DNA of 64,000 nucleotides from Opitutus sp. (GTDB taxonomy: Bacteria > Verrucomicrobiota > Verrucomicrobiia > Opitutales > Opitutaceae). Shown piece after piece: positions 36,163 to 49,186 of this stretch. The stretch spans positions 1,116,001 to 1,180,000 of the forward strand of contig JANPZY010000001.1 in the NCBI GenBank assembly GCA_024707325.1. The letters run 5' to 3'. The stretch's first letter is position 1. Each line of letters starts with the position of its first letter. The notes beneath the pieces were generated by a model, which ran no database searches, was not told the DNA's origin, and worked only from the letters and a program-made list of their open reading frames with translations. Both the position numbers and the translations under genes were made by a program.

Positions 36163-36843
36163 ATGAACCAGCACCACGACTCTTTTGACGCGACGCGTCG
36201 CCGTCTCGGCCTCACTGGAATCTCCGCCGCCACTGTCGGCCTCGCCGGCCTCCTTTCGTCCTCCGCTCGAGCGGATCTGCGGCCAGAGGGGACCTTGACG
36301 GGAAACGTCGCGTATTCGCTGGGCACCCTTGGGGGCTCCATCAGCTGGGATCCGTTCGGCGATGAAGCCACCACCGGCAACAACGATTACATGTTGAATG
36401 CAGCGTTCAGCTGCTGGGGCGCGTTCCTGCAGCTTCGACCGGGCGACGACTTTAGCTTCAACGTCGAGTTTGCCGCTTGTTCGAACTATGCCCTGCTTTT
36501 CCAGCCGGGCGACACGATCGACAGCGGCGCATTCTACGATGCGGCTGAAACGGCGGTCGTTTTCGCTGGAGACAGTGTGCCCGTGACACAGGGCGGCTCG
36601 CTGTATTTCGGTTACCGCTTCAACTTCGGCGATGGGGACTACGCCTACGGGTGGGCCCAGTTCGAAGAGATCGGCAGCTCGATCCGTCTCGCGCAATGGG
36701 GCTACTCCACCGAGGGCGAAGTGACGATCCCGCTGGGCGAAGCGATCCCCGAGCCGAGCACGTATGCGGCGATCACGGGCCTGTTCTTCGCGGGCGTAGT
36801 GGCGTTCTCCCGCTGGAAAAAGCGCCGCGCGCTCGCGGCCTGA
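36163..36843 (+). CDS. PEP-CTERM sorting domain protein
   Basis: 226 residues. N-terminal export signal with a twin-arginine look (DATRRRLGLTGISAATVGLA, cleavage after SSSARA). The body is a beta-rich domain (about 40-195, GNVAYSLGTLGGSISWDPFG) of the type common in PEP-CTERM proteins. The tail is IPEPSTYAAITGLFFAGVVA then RWKKRRALAA, the full PEP-CTERM layout recognised by exosortase. Start ATG 36163. Probably surface- or matrix-located; function unknown. Confidence 0.88.
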   Translation: MNQHHDSFDATRRRLGLTGISAATVGLAGLLSSSARADLRPEGTLTGNVAYSLGTLGGSISWDPFGDEATTGNNDYMLNAAFSCWGAFLQLRPGDDFSFNVEFAACSNYALLFQPGDTIDSGAFYDAAETAVVFAGDSVPVTQGGSLYFGYRFNFGDGDYAYGWAQFEEIGSSIRLAQWGYSTEGEVTIPLGEAIPEPSTYAAITGLFFAGVVAFSRWKKRRALAA

Positions 36844-36888
36844 GCGACGCGTGCCGCCGACCGAACAGGCTTAATTGGTTCTCTTGCG

Positions 36889-36920
36889 AAGCCGCGCTCC
36901 CCAAGGGGCGCGGCTTTTTT
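36889..36920 (+). terminator. rho-independent terminator
   Basis: AAGCCGCGCTCC/GGGGCGCGGCTT stem with CCAA loop followed by TTTTTT, about 50 nt after the PEP-CTERM gene stop. Confidence 0.9.
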
Positions 36921-36942
36921 GCTGTTTTCCGTCGACGGAACT

Positions 36943-37314
36943 TCAGTGGCCGGCTGGTGGGGTCGAACCGGGCTTGAAGGCCGTCGCGAAAAACACCGCG
37001 AGCACGATGAGGCCGAAGCTCACGGCGTAGTTCCAACGCAGCTTTTCGTTCAGCACGAGCCACGCGAAGACGACGAACACCGCGAGCGTGATGCACTCTT
37101 GCAGGATCTTGAGCTGATAGCCGGTGAACTGGCCGCTCAGGTAGCCGCCGCGGTTGGCGGGCACCATCAGGCAATACTCGAAGAACGCGATCGCCCACGA
37201 GACGAGGATGATTGTGAGGAGCGATTTGCCCTCGAGCCATTTGAACTTCAGGTGGCCATACCAGGCCACGGTCATGAAGATGTTGGAGCAGACGAGCAGA
37301 AGAATAGTGCGCAT
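36943..37314 (-). CDS. DMT family protein (DUF486)
   Basis: 123 residues, four membrane helices, half-size drug/metabolite-transporter-like protein. Start ATG 37314 (MRTILLLVCSNIFMTVAWYG) fits the family start; a start 39 bp upstream is less likely. EYCLMVPANRGGY and KILQECITLAVFVVFAWLVL are DUF486 signatures. Substrate unknown. Confidence 0.88.
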   Translation of the reverse strand: MRTILLLVCSNIFMTVAWYGHLKFKWLEGKSLLTIILVSWAIAFFEYCLMVPANRGGYLSGQFTGYQLKILQECITLAVFVVFAWLVLNEKLRWNYAVSFGLIVLAVFFATAFKPGSTPPAGH

Positions 37315-37416
37315 GGGAAAGGAGCCGGGTGGGGCAGCACCAGGAGCGGACATGGGGGCGAAGACCGGCCGCGCTTCAGCGCCTGCCTGCGGTCCTTCGC
37401 GACTCTGTGTTGTGAA

Positions 37417-38391
37417 TCAGAGTTTATAGTAGTCGCGGAACCACGCGACGAACTCCTTGAGGCCGTCCTCGAGCGCGACCTTCGGAGTGAAGTTGATGGC
37501 GGCCTGCACGCGGGTGAGATCGGCGCAGGTCTCGAGCATGTCGCCCATTTGCGAAGGGAGAAGTTCGACCTCGGCTTTTTTGCCGAGGAGCTCCTCGAGC
37601 ATGCGGACGAAAAGGAGCGTTTCCACCGGACGGTGGTGCCCCAAATTGAAAATACGCGCCGGGGGCGCGGGACGGTCGCTGGGCGGATACAGGAGGGCTT
37701 TGACGACGCCCTCGGCGATGTCGTCGACGTAGGTGAAGTCGCGGAGGTTTTTCCCGTGATTGAAAAGCTTCAGCGGTTTGCCTTCGCAGATCGCGCGGGC
37801 GAAGAGCGTCGGCGCCATGTCGGGGCGGCCCCATGGACCGTAAACGGTGAAAAAGCGCAGCCCGGTGACGTTGAGGCCGTGCGTGTGTGCGTAGCTGCGC
37901 GCGAGCAGTTCGTTGCTCTTCTTCGTCGCGCCGTAGAGCGAGACGGGCTGGTCGGTGTCGTCGTCCTCGCGAAAGGGAGACTTTGCGCCCGCGCCGTAGA
38001 CGCTGCTGCTCGAAGCGTAGACGAGATGCTTCGGCGGGGTCTTGCGGCAGGCCTCGAGCACGCTGGCGAAACCGACGAGATTGCTGTGCACGTAGGCGCC
38101 GGGATTCTCGAGGCTGTAGCGCACGCCGGCCTGCGCGCCGAGGTGGACGACGTAGTCGGCTTTGAAGTGGGCGAGCAGTCCGGAAAACTTCTCCGCGTCG
38201 GCAAAATCGGTGCGTAGAAAATGAAAGCTCTCGAACGCTTCGAGCTGCTCGAGCCGCGCGCGTTTCAGCGCGGTGTCGTAGTAGTCGCTGAGATTGTCCA
38301 CGCCCAGCACCTCGCACCGCTTCGACTCGGCGAGCCGGCGTGCAACATGGAAACCGATGAAACCGGCGGCGCCGGTCACGAGGACTTTCAT
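37417..38391 (-). CDS. NAD-dependent epimerase, UDP-glucuronate 4-epimerase-like
   Basis: 324 residues, extended SDR. NAD motif VTGAAGFIGFHVARRL, catalytic SSSSVYGAG and YGATKKSNE (Tyr-x3-Lys), substrate loops NLSDYYDTALKRARL and TVYGPWGRPDMAPTLF. The YGPWGRPDMA stretch is typical of UDP-glucuronate epimerases, which supply galacturonate for surface polysaccharide. Start ATG 38391. No polysaccharide cluster adjoins it. Confidence 0.9.
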   Translation of the reverse strand: MKVLVTGAAGFIGFHVARRLAESKRCEVLGVDNLSDYYDTALKRARLEQLEAFESFHFLRTDFADAEKFSGLLAHFKADYVVHLGAQAGVRYSLENPGAYVHSNLVGFASVLEACRKTPPKHLVYASSSSVYGAGAKSPFREDDDTDQPVSLYGATKKSNELLARSYAHTHGLNVTGLRFFTVYGPWGRPDMAPTLFARAICEGKPLKLFNHGKNLRDFTYVDDIAEGVVKALLYPPSDRPAPPARIFNLGHHRPVETLLFVRMLEELLGKKAEVELLPSQMGDMLETCADLTRVQAAINFTPKVALEDGLKEFVAWFRDYYKL

Positions 38392-38576
38392 TTGCTCGCG
38401 TGATAGCGGAGCGCATTCGCGCGCGCTAGCGGAATCTGGTGCGAAGTGAGTCGCGTGCCCGCGAAAACCACGCGGCGGCCAGCGCGGAACTTCGTTTCGT
38501 TTACGACGGAAAGTCGCCGCCGCGCGCGGCGCGTTTTTGTATGACCAAATTTTCGCGAAACGTCGGAAGACGGTGC

Positions 38577-38604
38577 TTGATTGCGAAAAATCCGGACCTA
38601 TACC
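38577..38604 (+). promoter_or_regulatory. sigma-70-like promoter for the glutaredoxin gene
   Basis: TTGATT (38577-38582), 16-bp spacer, TATACC (38599-38604). Predicted start of transcription about 28 nt before the ATG at 38639. Confidence 0.55.
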
Positions 38605-38638
38605 TTGCACCGCTTTTGCCTGCTCACACGTTCATCGC

Positions 38639-38974
38639 ATGAAGATCAAAGCCTATCTCAAGCCCTCCTGTGGTTGGTCCAATGGCGTCCGGGCAATCAT
38701 GCGCAAATACAACCTGGAGTTTGAGGACATCGACATCATCAACAACCGCGACAACTACGCGGAGATGGTGGCCAAGTCCGGGCAACCGCTTTCACCGTGC
38801 GTCGAGATCGACGGCGTGATGCTCGCCGACGTGTCCGGCGAAGAAGTGGAAAACTATCTTCTCAGCAACGATCTGATAAAACCTGTCGACGCGCCTGTTG
38901 ACGTGCCGACCAACGCCGGCTGCTCCGACGAGGAACATGCCAAAATGGCCACTAAAACGATCCGCTTCTTCTAG
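38639..38974 (+). CDS. glutaredoxin-like thiol protein
   Basis: 111 residues with the thioredoxin-like glutaredoxin fold. The active-site region is KPSCGWSNGVRAIMRKY, a monothiol CGWS in place of CPYC or CGFS. The cis-Pro region is QPLSPCVEIDGVMLAD. The C-terminal tail of about 35 residues has one further Cys (NAGCSDEEH). Start ATG 38639. Possible roles are redox repair or Fe-S handling; not decidable from sequence. Confidence 0.85.
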   Translation: MKIKAYLKPSCGWSNGVRAIMRKYNLEFEDIDIINNRDNYAEMVAKSGQPLSPCVEIDGVMLADVSGEEVENYLLSNDLIKPVDAPVDVPTNAGCSDEEHAKMATKTIRFF

Positions 38975-39015
38975 TTGATGCTGCTGAGAGCACGCCCCCG
39001 ATAGAACCGACCTGA

Positions 39016-39049
39016 AGGCCGCTCTCGCAACGCCGAGACCGGCCTTTTT
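39016..39049 (+). terminator. rho-independent terminator
   Basis: GGCCG-CT-CTCG stem pairing CGAG-AC-CGGCC, loop CAACGC, then TTTTT; about 40 nt after the glutaredoxin stop. Confidence 0.85.
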
Positions 39050-39146
39050 CGTGCACATGAATCTCCGCTTTCCCCCACTGCTTCGCGTTTTCTTCCGCCC
39101 CACCGGGCAGCGGCCTCTTTCGTAATCTGTTCAACCAGCCAACCAC

Positions 39147-43817
<4,671 letters not shown>

Positions 43818-43861
43818 CCGGGCTCACCGCTCCAGACCTCAGCTCTTAGCCAACATCTCCC

Positions 43862-45358
43862 ATGGGCAAACCCACCGGCTTCATCGAATACCTGCGCGAA
43901 CTTCCCGTCGACCGCCCGCCGCTCGAGCGCGTCAAGGACTGGAAGGAGTTTCACCAACACATGGAGGAGAAGAAACTCCGCACGCAGGGCGCCCGCTGCA
44001 TGGATTGCGGCGTTCCGTTCTGCCACACCGGCAAGCTCATCAGCGGCATGGCTTCCGGTTGTCCGATCAACAACCTGATCCCGGAGTGGAACGACCTCGT
44101 TTACCGCGGCCTCTGGAAGGAAGCCATCGATCGTCTCCACAAGACGAACAACTTCCCCGAGTTCACCGGCCGCGTGTGCCCGGCGCCGTGCGAAGGTTCG
44201 TGCGTGCTCGGCATCAACAACCCGCCCGTCACGATCAAGAACATCGAGTGCGCGATCACCGACCGCGCTTGGGACGAAGGCTGGGTGGTCCCGGAAAAGC
44301 CCGCCGTTCGCACCGGCAAACGCGTCGCCATCATCGGCTCCGGTCCCGCCGGTCTCGCCGCCGCCGAGCAGCTCAATCGCGCCGGCCACAGTGTCACGGT
44401 GTTCGAGCGCGCCGATCGTCCGGGCGGTCTGCTCATGTATGGCATCCCCAACATGAAGCTCGATAAGAAGGAAGTCGTCCTTCGCCGCATCAAGTTGATG
44501 GAGGACGCCGGCATCAAGTTCGTGTGCAACGCGAGCGTGGGCACCGCCGACACCGACACGGTCGAGCCGCAGATGCTGTTGCAGGAATTCGACGCCACCA
44601 TCGTCGCCACCGGCGCGACCAAGCCGCGCGATCTCCCGATCGAGGGCCGCACTCTCAAGGGCGTGCACTTCGCGATGGAGTTTCTCACCGCCAACACCAA
44701 GGCCGTGCTTGATGGCGGGGCCGACCAGTGCCCGATCCACGCCGGCGGCAAGGACGTGATCGTCATCGGCGGCGGCGACACCGGCACCGACTGCGTGGGC
44801 ACGTCTGTTCGTCACGGCTGCAAGTCCGTCACGCAGATCGAGATTCTCCCGAAGCCGCCGATGGAGCGCCAGGCCAGCAACCCCTGGCCCGAGTGGCCCA
44901 AGGTTTACAAGATGGACTACGGTCAGGAAGAGGCCGCCGCGAAGTTCGGCGCCGATCCGCGCGTCTATCTCACCACGGTGAAGAAATTCGTCGGCGACGA
45001 AAACGGCGCCGTGAAGGAGATCGTGACGGTCCAGATCACCTGGAGCAAAAACGAGCAGGGCCAGTTCGTGCCCACCGAAGTCCCCGGCACCGAGCAGACG
45101 CGTCCCGCGCAGCTCGTGTTGCTCGCGATGGGCTTCGTCGGTCCCGAGCAAGCGCTGCTCAAGGATCTCGGCGTCGAGACTGATCCGCGCTCCAACGCGA
45201 AGGCCGAACACGAGAAATACACGACCAGCGTCAAAGGCGTCTTCGCCGCCGGCGATTGCCGTCGCGGCCAGTCGCTCGTCGTCTGGGCCATCAACGAAGG
45301 CCGCGGCGTCGCGCGCGAGTGCGATCGCTACCTCATGGGCACGACCGACCTCCCGTAA
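43862..45358 (+). CDS. gltD: glutamate synthase small subunit
   Basis: 498 residues. Supplies electrons from NAD(P)H to GltB. N-terminal 4Fe-4S ligands: [13 protein letters not shown] and [15 protein letters not shown]-binding [21 protein letters not shown](P)H-binding [13 protein letters not shown], second FAD stretch [20 protein letters not shown]. Its transcription terminator, 30 bp downstream, is split by an IS3-family insertion. Confidence 0.96.
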   Translation: MGKPTGFIEYLRELPVDRPPLERVKDWKEFHQHMEEKKLRTQGARCMDCGVPFCHTGKLISGMASGCPINNLIPEWNDLVYRGLWKEAIDRLHKTNNFPEFTGRVCPAPCEGSCVLGINNPPVTIKNIECAITDRAWDEGWVVPEKPAVRTGKRVAIIGSGPAGLAAAEQLNRAGHSVTVFERADRPGGLLMYGIPNMKLDKKEVVLRRIKLMEDAGIKFVCNASVGTADTDTVEPQMLLQEFDATIVATGATKPRDLPIEGRTLKGVHFAMEFLTANTKAVLDGGADQCPIHAGGKDVIVIGGGDTGTDCVGTSVRHGCKSVTQIEILPKPPMERQASNPWPEWPKVYKMDYGQEEAAAKFGADPRVYLTTVKKFVGDENGAVKEIVTVQITWSKNEQGQFVPTEVPGTEQTRPAQLVLLAMGFVGPEQALLKDLGVETDPRSNAKAEHEKYTTSVKGVFAAGDCRRGQSLVVWAINEGRGVARECDRYLMGTTDLP

Positions 45359-45385
45359 CACTCAAGCACCCTTCTCAAGGTGGAG

Positions 45386-45389
45386 CCCG
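45386..45389. repeat. target-site duplication CCCG, left
   Basis: CCCG immediately left of the IS end; repeated at 49063-49066. Joining the flanks at one CCCG restores a GGTGGAG-CCCG-GCGTCCCC REP-like unit. Confidence 0.85.
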
Positions 45390-45414
45390 TGACCTGCCCC
45401 CCGAAGCTGGAGGG

Positions 45415-46482
45415 TTAAAACGAGAGAGCCGGATTGGTTGAGGTTGGTTTACGGACGATGGTTTCGACTGCAAGTGGCGGGTTGGGCCGGTCCAGAGGAG
45501 CCCCCATGGGGGCTCGCGCGATCTTGGCCGCAAACTCGCTGGGAGTGAGATCGCCCAGCGAGCTGTGCGGTCGGTTTTCGTTATAGTCTTCGCGGAACGC
45601 TTCGATGATTGTCCGCGCATGACTGAGGTTGAGGAACTCGGTTTCGTTGAGGCACTCGTCGCGGAGCTTGCCGTTGAAGCTTTCGATGTAGCCGTTCTGG
45701 GACGGTTTTCCTGGGGTAATGAAGCGATGCTGCACCTGACGATCGTGCGCCCAACGTTCGAGCGCCAGGCCGGCAAACTCCGGTCCGTTGTCGGTAAGAA
45801 CACTGGCTGGCCGGCCGCGCAGTTCGGTGAGGTAGTCGAGCGCGCGCGCCACCCGCGGCCCGGACAACGAGGTGTCGACCTCGATCCACAGGCATTCGCG
45901 GGTGTAGTCGTCATGCACGGTCAGCAGCCGCAGCGAGCGGCCGCTGGCCAGCCGGTCATGGACGAAGTCCAGACTCCAACGTTCGTTGGGCCGTTGCGGA
46001 GCATGGGCCGGCTCGACCCCACGGGCTAAGCGTTGCTTGCGCCGGCGTCGCTGCCGCACCTGCAAGCCTTCGGCCCGATAGAGCCGATACACCCGCTTGT
46101 GATTGTCACCGAGCCCTTCGCGGCGCAGCAGCACCAGCAACCGTCGATAGCCCCAGCGTCGACGCAGCGCGGCATGGCGCCGCAAGGCGCTGCGCACGGG
46201 CAACTCATCACCCCGGCCGTGGCACTGGTAGTAGTAGCTGCTCACGGCCAAACGCAGCAGCCCGCACGCCCGTGTCCTGCTCACCGGATAACCTGCCTTC
46301 AGGTAATCCACGGCAGCGCGACGCGCGGCGGGCTCTACCAGTTTTTTGAGTTCACATCCTTCAGCATCCGGATGTCCAGCGCCTGATCGGCGACGATCTT
46401 CTTCAGCTCCGTGTTCTCCCGCTCCAGCTGCTTGAGTCGGTGCAGCTGACTCGGCTCCAAGCCGCCGTAGCGACTTTTCCAC
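45415..46482 (-). CDS. IS3-family transposase OrfB
   Basis: Open frame of 355 residues; the authentic OrfB part begins around ELKKLVEPAARR and is reached by -1 frameshifting from orfA. HTH_21-like region SRTRACGLLRLAVSSYYYQ. Integrase catalytic core with DDE: first Asp in RWSLDFVHDRLASG, second Asp in SVLTDNGPEFAGLALERW, Glu in NGYIESFNGKLRDECLNE, followed by DYNENRPHSSLGDLTPSEF. Codons before the frameshift site overlap orfA in another frame and probably are not translated as OrfB. Confidence 0.93.
   Translation of the reverse strand: MEKSLRRLGAESAAPTQAAGAGEHGAEEDRRRSGAGHPDAEGCELKKLVEPAARRAAVDYLKAGYPVSRTRACGLLRLAVSSYYYQCHGRGDELPVRSALRRHAALRRRWGYRRLLVLLRREGLGDNHKRVYRLYRAEGLQVRQRRRRKQRLARGVEPAHAPQRPNERWSLDFVHDRLASGRSLRLLTVHDDYTRECLWIEVDTSLSGPRVARALDYLTELRGRPASVLTDNGPEFAGLALERWAHDRQVQHRFITPGKPSQNGYIESFNGKLRDECLNETEFLNLSHARTIIEAFREDYNENRPHSSLGDLTPSEFAAKIARAPMGAPLDRPNPPLAVETIVRKPTSTNPALSF
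46341..46347 (-). promoter_or_regulatory. programmed -1 ribosomal frameshift heptamer A AAA AAC
   Basis: In the orfA frame the codons read tcA AAA AAC tgg tag. This is the classic slippery heptamer, right before the orfA stop (46335-46337). Slipping back one base gives AAA AAA CTG GTA, the orfB frame. Confidence 0.85.
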
Positions 46483-46685
46483 CGATAGAACGTGCCACTG
46501 GAGATCGCGTGCTGTCGCAAGAGATCGGGCAACGGTTTGCCCATCTCGGCTTCCTTCAAGATCCCGAGGATCTGCTCCTCGGTGTGATGTTTCTTCGTAA
46601 GCGTCGCTCCGAGTGCCTCCTTGACGAGGTAACTACGGTAGTTGCGATGCGCGGACTGGATATGCCGTAACTACGGTATATCCGA

Positions 46686-48185
46686 TCAGGATGGTGACGC
46701 CGCCGTGCGCCAGTGCGCGGGCAACAGTGGGCGCAGGTCGTCAGCGGTGGTCATCGCAGGTAACCTGGTGAGCACGTCGCGGAGGTAAGCGTGGGGATCG
46801 TGACCATGTCGCTGGCAACTGACGACCAGCGAGTAGATGACGGCCGCGCGATCGCCGGCGTCGGGGTGGCCGACGAAGAGCCAGTTTTTCGCTCCGAGTT
46901 TGCTCGGCCGGATGGCGTTCTCGACCGCATTGGTATCGAGTTTGGTCTGGCTGTGCCGCACATGCGTGGTGAGCGGCGTCCACTGCCCGAGCAGATAGGT
47001 GCAGGCTTGGCCGAGACCGGAGCGAGGCAGCACACGCTTCTGCAATGCGACGACCAATCGACGCAGCCGCGCCAGCGGTCGCGCAAAGTGTTCCTGCCGG
47101 AGGGCGGCGCGACGGTCGCCGACCTGTTGCTCGTCCCACTGCGCTTCGAGCGCGTAGAGTTCACCGATCAGGCGCAGCACGCGCTCGGCCGTGCGCGGCC
47201 GCTCGGCAGCCGCCTCGATAAACCGCCGACGAGCATGCGCCCAACATCCGGCCCACTCGACGTGGGGATGAGCACGCGCATACGCCGCGTATCCCTCGTA
47301 GCCGTCCGAGTGCAAAACGCCGCGATACTCGCCGAGCAGGCGCTCGGCCTCCTCGTGCCGGCGGGACAACCGCCACTCGAAGATGACGTCGCCTCCGGGA
47401 CGTGACAGCGCCCACAACCAACCCGTGGTTGTTTTCCCATCGCGCAGGTCCGGGTCGTTGCACCGGATCGGAGTTTCATCGGCCTGCACATATCCGCTTT
47501 GCAGCAGCTCGCGCTTCATCTGCTTCACCAGCGGCTCCAAGAGTGCCGTCGCCGCTCCGACCCAGTCGCTTAAATTTTGCCGCGAGATCGGAGCACCCCA
47601 CCGTGCCAGCATCTTTTCCTGCCGGAACAGCGGCAGGTGATCGCAAAACTTCGCGGTCAGGGCCCACGCGATCAATCCCGCCGAGGCGAAGCCGCCGTTG
47701 ACCACGCGTTTCGGCGCGGGTGCGAGCAGCGGCGCACGATTCCGATCCAGGCGGTGGCGATACTTCGGGCGCACGATCTGGCGCTTGAACAATTGGGGCG
47801 GGATCACATCCACTTCGAAGGTGCATTCCTCGCCGATACGCTCGTAGAGCGAGGGCTCGGCCTTCACCGCCTCCGGCTCGATGATCACCGTCTCTTTCAC
47901 CGGCAGGTGAGCGAAGGACTCCGCCGGCAGCGTGCGCTTCGGCGCCGGTCCGCTCGCACGCTCGTAGGTGATGATCTCGGTCGGGTGCGTCGCGGTCGCC
48001 AGTTTCTCCAGTTCGCCCAGTTGCAGGAGCAGTTGCGCCCGGTCCAGCGTCTCACTTTTTCCCGGCCCGAAGAGCTGCTGCTTCAGCCACGCGATCTGCG
48101 CCCGCAAGACTGCCACCTCCTCGCGGAGTTGTCGCACTTCCTCGCCGGTCGTCGCAGTGGCGCACATCGCCGTATCCACTAGCAT
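46686..48185 (-). CDS. tnpC: IS66-family transposase TnpC
   Basis: 499 residues, intact. N-terminal leucine-zipper-like coil (EEVAVLRAQIAWLKQQLFG), a zinc-finger-type region degenerate in Cys, then the DDE domain: YVQADETPIRCNDPD, VLHSDGYEGYAAYAR, HVEWAGCWAHARRRFIEA and the C-terminal TNAVENAIRPSKLGAKNWLF. Catalyses transposition of the IS66 element. Confidence 0.95.
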   Translation of the reverse strand: MLVDTAMCATATTGEEVRQLREEVAVLRAQIAWLKQQLFGPGKSETLDRAQLLLQLGELEKLATATHPTEIITYERASGPAPKRTLPAESFAHLPVKETVIIEPEAVKAEPSLYERIGEECTFEVDVIPPQLFKRQIVRPKYRHRLDRNRAPLLAPAPKRVVNGGFASAGLIAWALTAKFCDHLPLFRQEKMLARWGAPISRQNLSDWVGAATALLEPLVKQMKRELLQSGYVQADETPIRCNDPDLRDGKTTTGWLWALSRPGGDVIFEWRLSRRHEEAERLLGEYRGVLHSDGYEGYAAYARAHPHVEWAGCWAHARRRFIEAAAERPRTAERVLRLIGELYALEAQWDEQQVGDRRAALRQEHFARPLARLRRLVVALQKRVLPRSGLGQACTYLLGQWTPLTTHVRHSQTKLDTNAVENAIRPSKLGAKNWLFVGHPDAGDRAAVIYSLVVSCQRHGHDPHAYLRDVLTRLPAMTTADDLRPLLPAHWRTAASPS

Positions 48186-48203
48186 GATACATGCCCCAGG
48201 CCT

Positions 48204-48551
48204 TCAGCGCTCATACCATGGCTTCAGCGCGGCCCCTTTCAGTTCCACCCCGCCGACGATCAACGCCAGGGCCTCCGGCGTCAGCGAGAGTTTGCGTTTC
48301 GTCTCGCTCGGCTCCGGCCAGGAGAAGCGTCCCGACTCGAGCCGCTTCGCCACGATCACGACACCCGTGCCGTCCCAATATAAAAGCTTCAGCCGCGTCC
48401 GCTCCCGATTCGTAAAGCAGAACACCGCCCCGTCCTTCGGGTTCTCGCCCAACTGCGACTGCGCCGCGAGCCACAGCCCGTCGTATTGCTTGCGCATGTC
48501 CACCGGCTCCACCGCCACGAAGATCCGGACCGAACGCGGGAAGGCCAGCAT
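48204..48551 (-). CDS. tnpB: IS66-family accessory protein TnpB
   Basis: 115 residues. Family motif VDMRKQYDGLWLAAQSQLG, then GAVFCFTNRERTRLKLLYWD and GTGVVIVAKRLESGRFSWPE. Required with TnpA for transposition of IS66-type elements. 6-bp gap to tnpA. Confidence 0.95.
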   Translation of the reverse strand: MLAFPRSVRIFVAVEPVDMRKQYDGLWLAAQSQLGENPKDGAVFCFTNRERTRLKLLYWDGTGVVIVAKRLESGRFSWPEPSETKRKLSLTPEALALIVGGVELKGAALKPWYER

Positions 48552-48557
48552 CGCGCT

Positions 48558-48926
48558 TCAACTCCGCAACGCCCGCACGAGTGCCACCACTTCCTCGACA
48601 CGCCCGCCGCGCACCGTGGTGCCATCAGCCAGTCGCACCTCCATTCCGCTGCTGCTGCCCGCACTCACCGGCAACGCCACCTCCGCGAAGCGCACCGACG
48701 CCACTGCGGGCATCTCGCCATTCGATCGCTTCGCCGCCCGCTGCGTCCAGTTGCAGAAGGTCGTATACCGGATGCCCTCACGCTGCGCGAACGCTCGCCG
48801 CGTCAGCCCGCTCTCCCGAAACGCTGCCAACAGCCCCTCGCGCCGCTCCCGCGGCACGTGCTGCCGTCCCGCTCGATCCCGCCGCTCTCCGTGATGCACC
48901 AACTCCGTCGTTACCGTAGTTCCCAT
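48558..48926 (-). CDS. tnpA: IS66-family helix-turn-helix protein TnpA
   Basis: 122 residues. N-terminal helix-turn-helix (LLAAFRESGLTRRAFAQREG, IRYTTFCNWTQR); C-terminal MEVRLADGTTVRGG then VEEVVALVRALRS is the typical IS66 Orf1 tail. Confidence 0.93.
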   Translation of the reverse strand: MGTTVTTELVHHGERRDRAGRQHVPRERREGLLAAFRESGLTRRAFAQREGIRYTTFCNWTQRAAKRSNGEMPAVASVRFAEVALPVSAGSSSGMEVRLADGTTVRGGRVEEVVALVRALRS

Positions 48927-49062
48927 CCAGCCAATCTACACGATTGGAGTTCCCGTAACAACGAGGCACTCGGAGCGACGCTTACGTTTCTTCATGTCGG
49001 GTGTTCACTGTTTTCACCCGGCTTTCTCGCTCACGCCACTCCAGTTTCTGGGGGGCAGGTCA

Positions 49063-49088
49063 CCCGGCGTCCCCGCCGGGCTTTTTTG
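49063..49088 (+). terminator. terminator hairpin of gltD, now right of the IS
   Basis: CCCGGC-GTCCCC-GCCGGG stem followed by CTTTTTT. Before the IS3 insertion it lay about 30 bp after gltD and was part of a GGTGGAGCCCGGCGTCC-type repeat unit. Confidence 0.8.
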
Positions 49089-49186
49089 TGCATGAGCCAC
49101 CTGTGCGGAGCAGCACGACGCTGCGCATCAGTGTGGTGTATGCATTTTAACGGGCGCGTGACGCGCCGCTCGTGCCAACGACGAGA

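Larger units (their letters stand above)
46629..48960 (-). mobile_element. IS66-family insertion sequence nested in the IS3 element
   Basis: About 2.33 kb with the three standard genes tnpA-tnpB-tnpC, all open. Left end begins GTAACTACGGTAG; right end read inward begins TGTTACGGGAACTCC. Only about 5 bp of the flank (ACGAG, 46624-46628 and 48961-48965) is duplicated, while IS66 usually makes 8 bp, so the exact ends may be off by a few bases. Confidence 0.85.
46596..48986. repeat. 24-bp perfect inverted repeat of orfA flanking the IS66
   Basis: 46596-46619 (CGTAAGCGTCGCTCCGAG...) is the exact reverse complement of 48963-48986. In the uninterrupted orfA these arms formed a 24-bp stem with a 6-nt loop (GTCAAG), beginning nine bases after the start of the ATG codon. 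The IS66 sits in the loop. Confidence 0.9.
46335..48995 (-). pseudogene. IS3-family transposase OrfA, split by IS66
   Basis: The 3' part (46335-46628) encodes TKKHHTEEQILGILKEAEMG, the helix-turn-helix GTFYRWKSRYGG and a leucine-rich LKQLERENTELKKIV. The 5' part (48961-48995) begins ATG AAG AAA at 48995. Removing the IS66 and one copy of the ACGAG duplication joins them in frame (MKKRKRRSECLVKEALGATL then TKKHH). The split pieces cannot make OrfA now, so OrfAB cannot be made and the copy is dead unless helped in trans. Confidence 0.85.
45390..49062 (-). mobile_element. IS3-family insertion sequence, interrupted by an IS66 element
   Basis: Ends are inverted repeats: left TGACCTGCCCCCCGAAGCTGG, right (read inward) TGACCTGCCCCCCAGAAACTGG. 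Flanked by a 4-bp CCCG duplication. Without the nested IS66 (46629-48960) the element is about 1.34 kb, normal for IS3. It carries orfA and orfB on the minus strand with a programmed -1 frameshift site. It landed inside the REP-like hairpin that serves as the gltD terminator; the right part of that hairpin (49063-49088) still forms. Confidence 0.93.
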
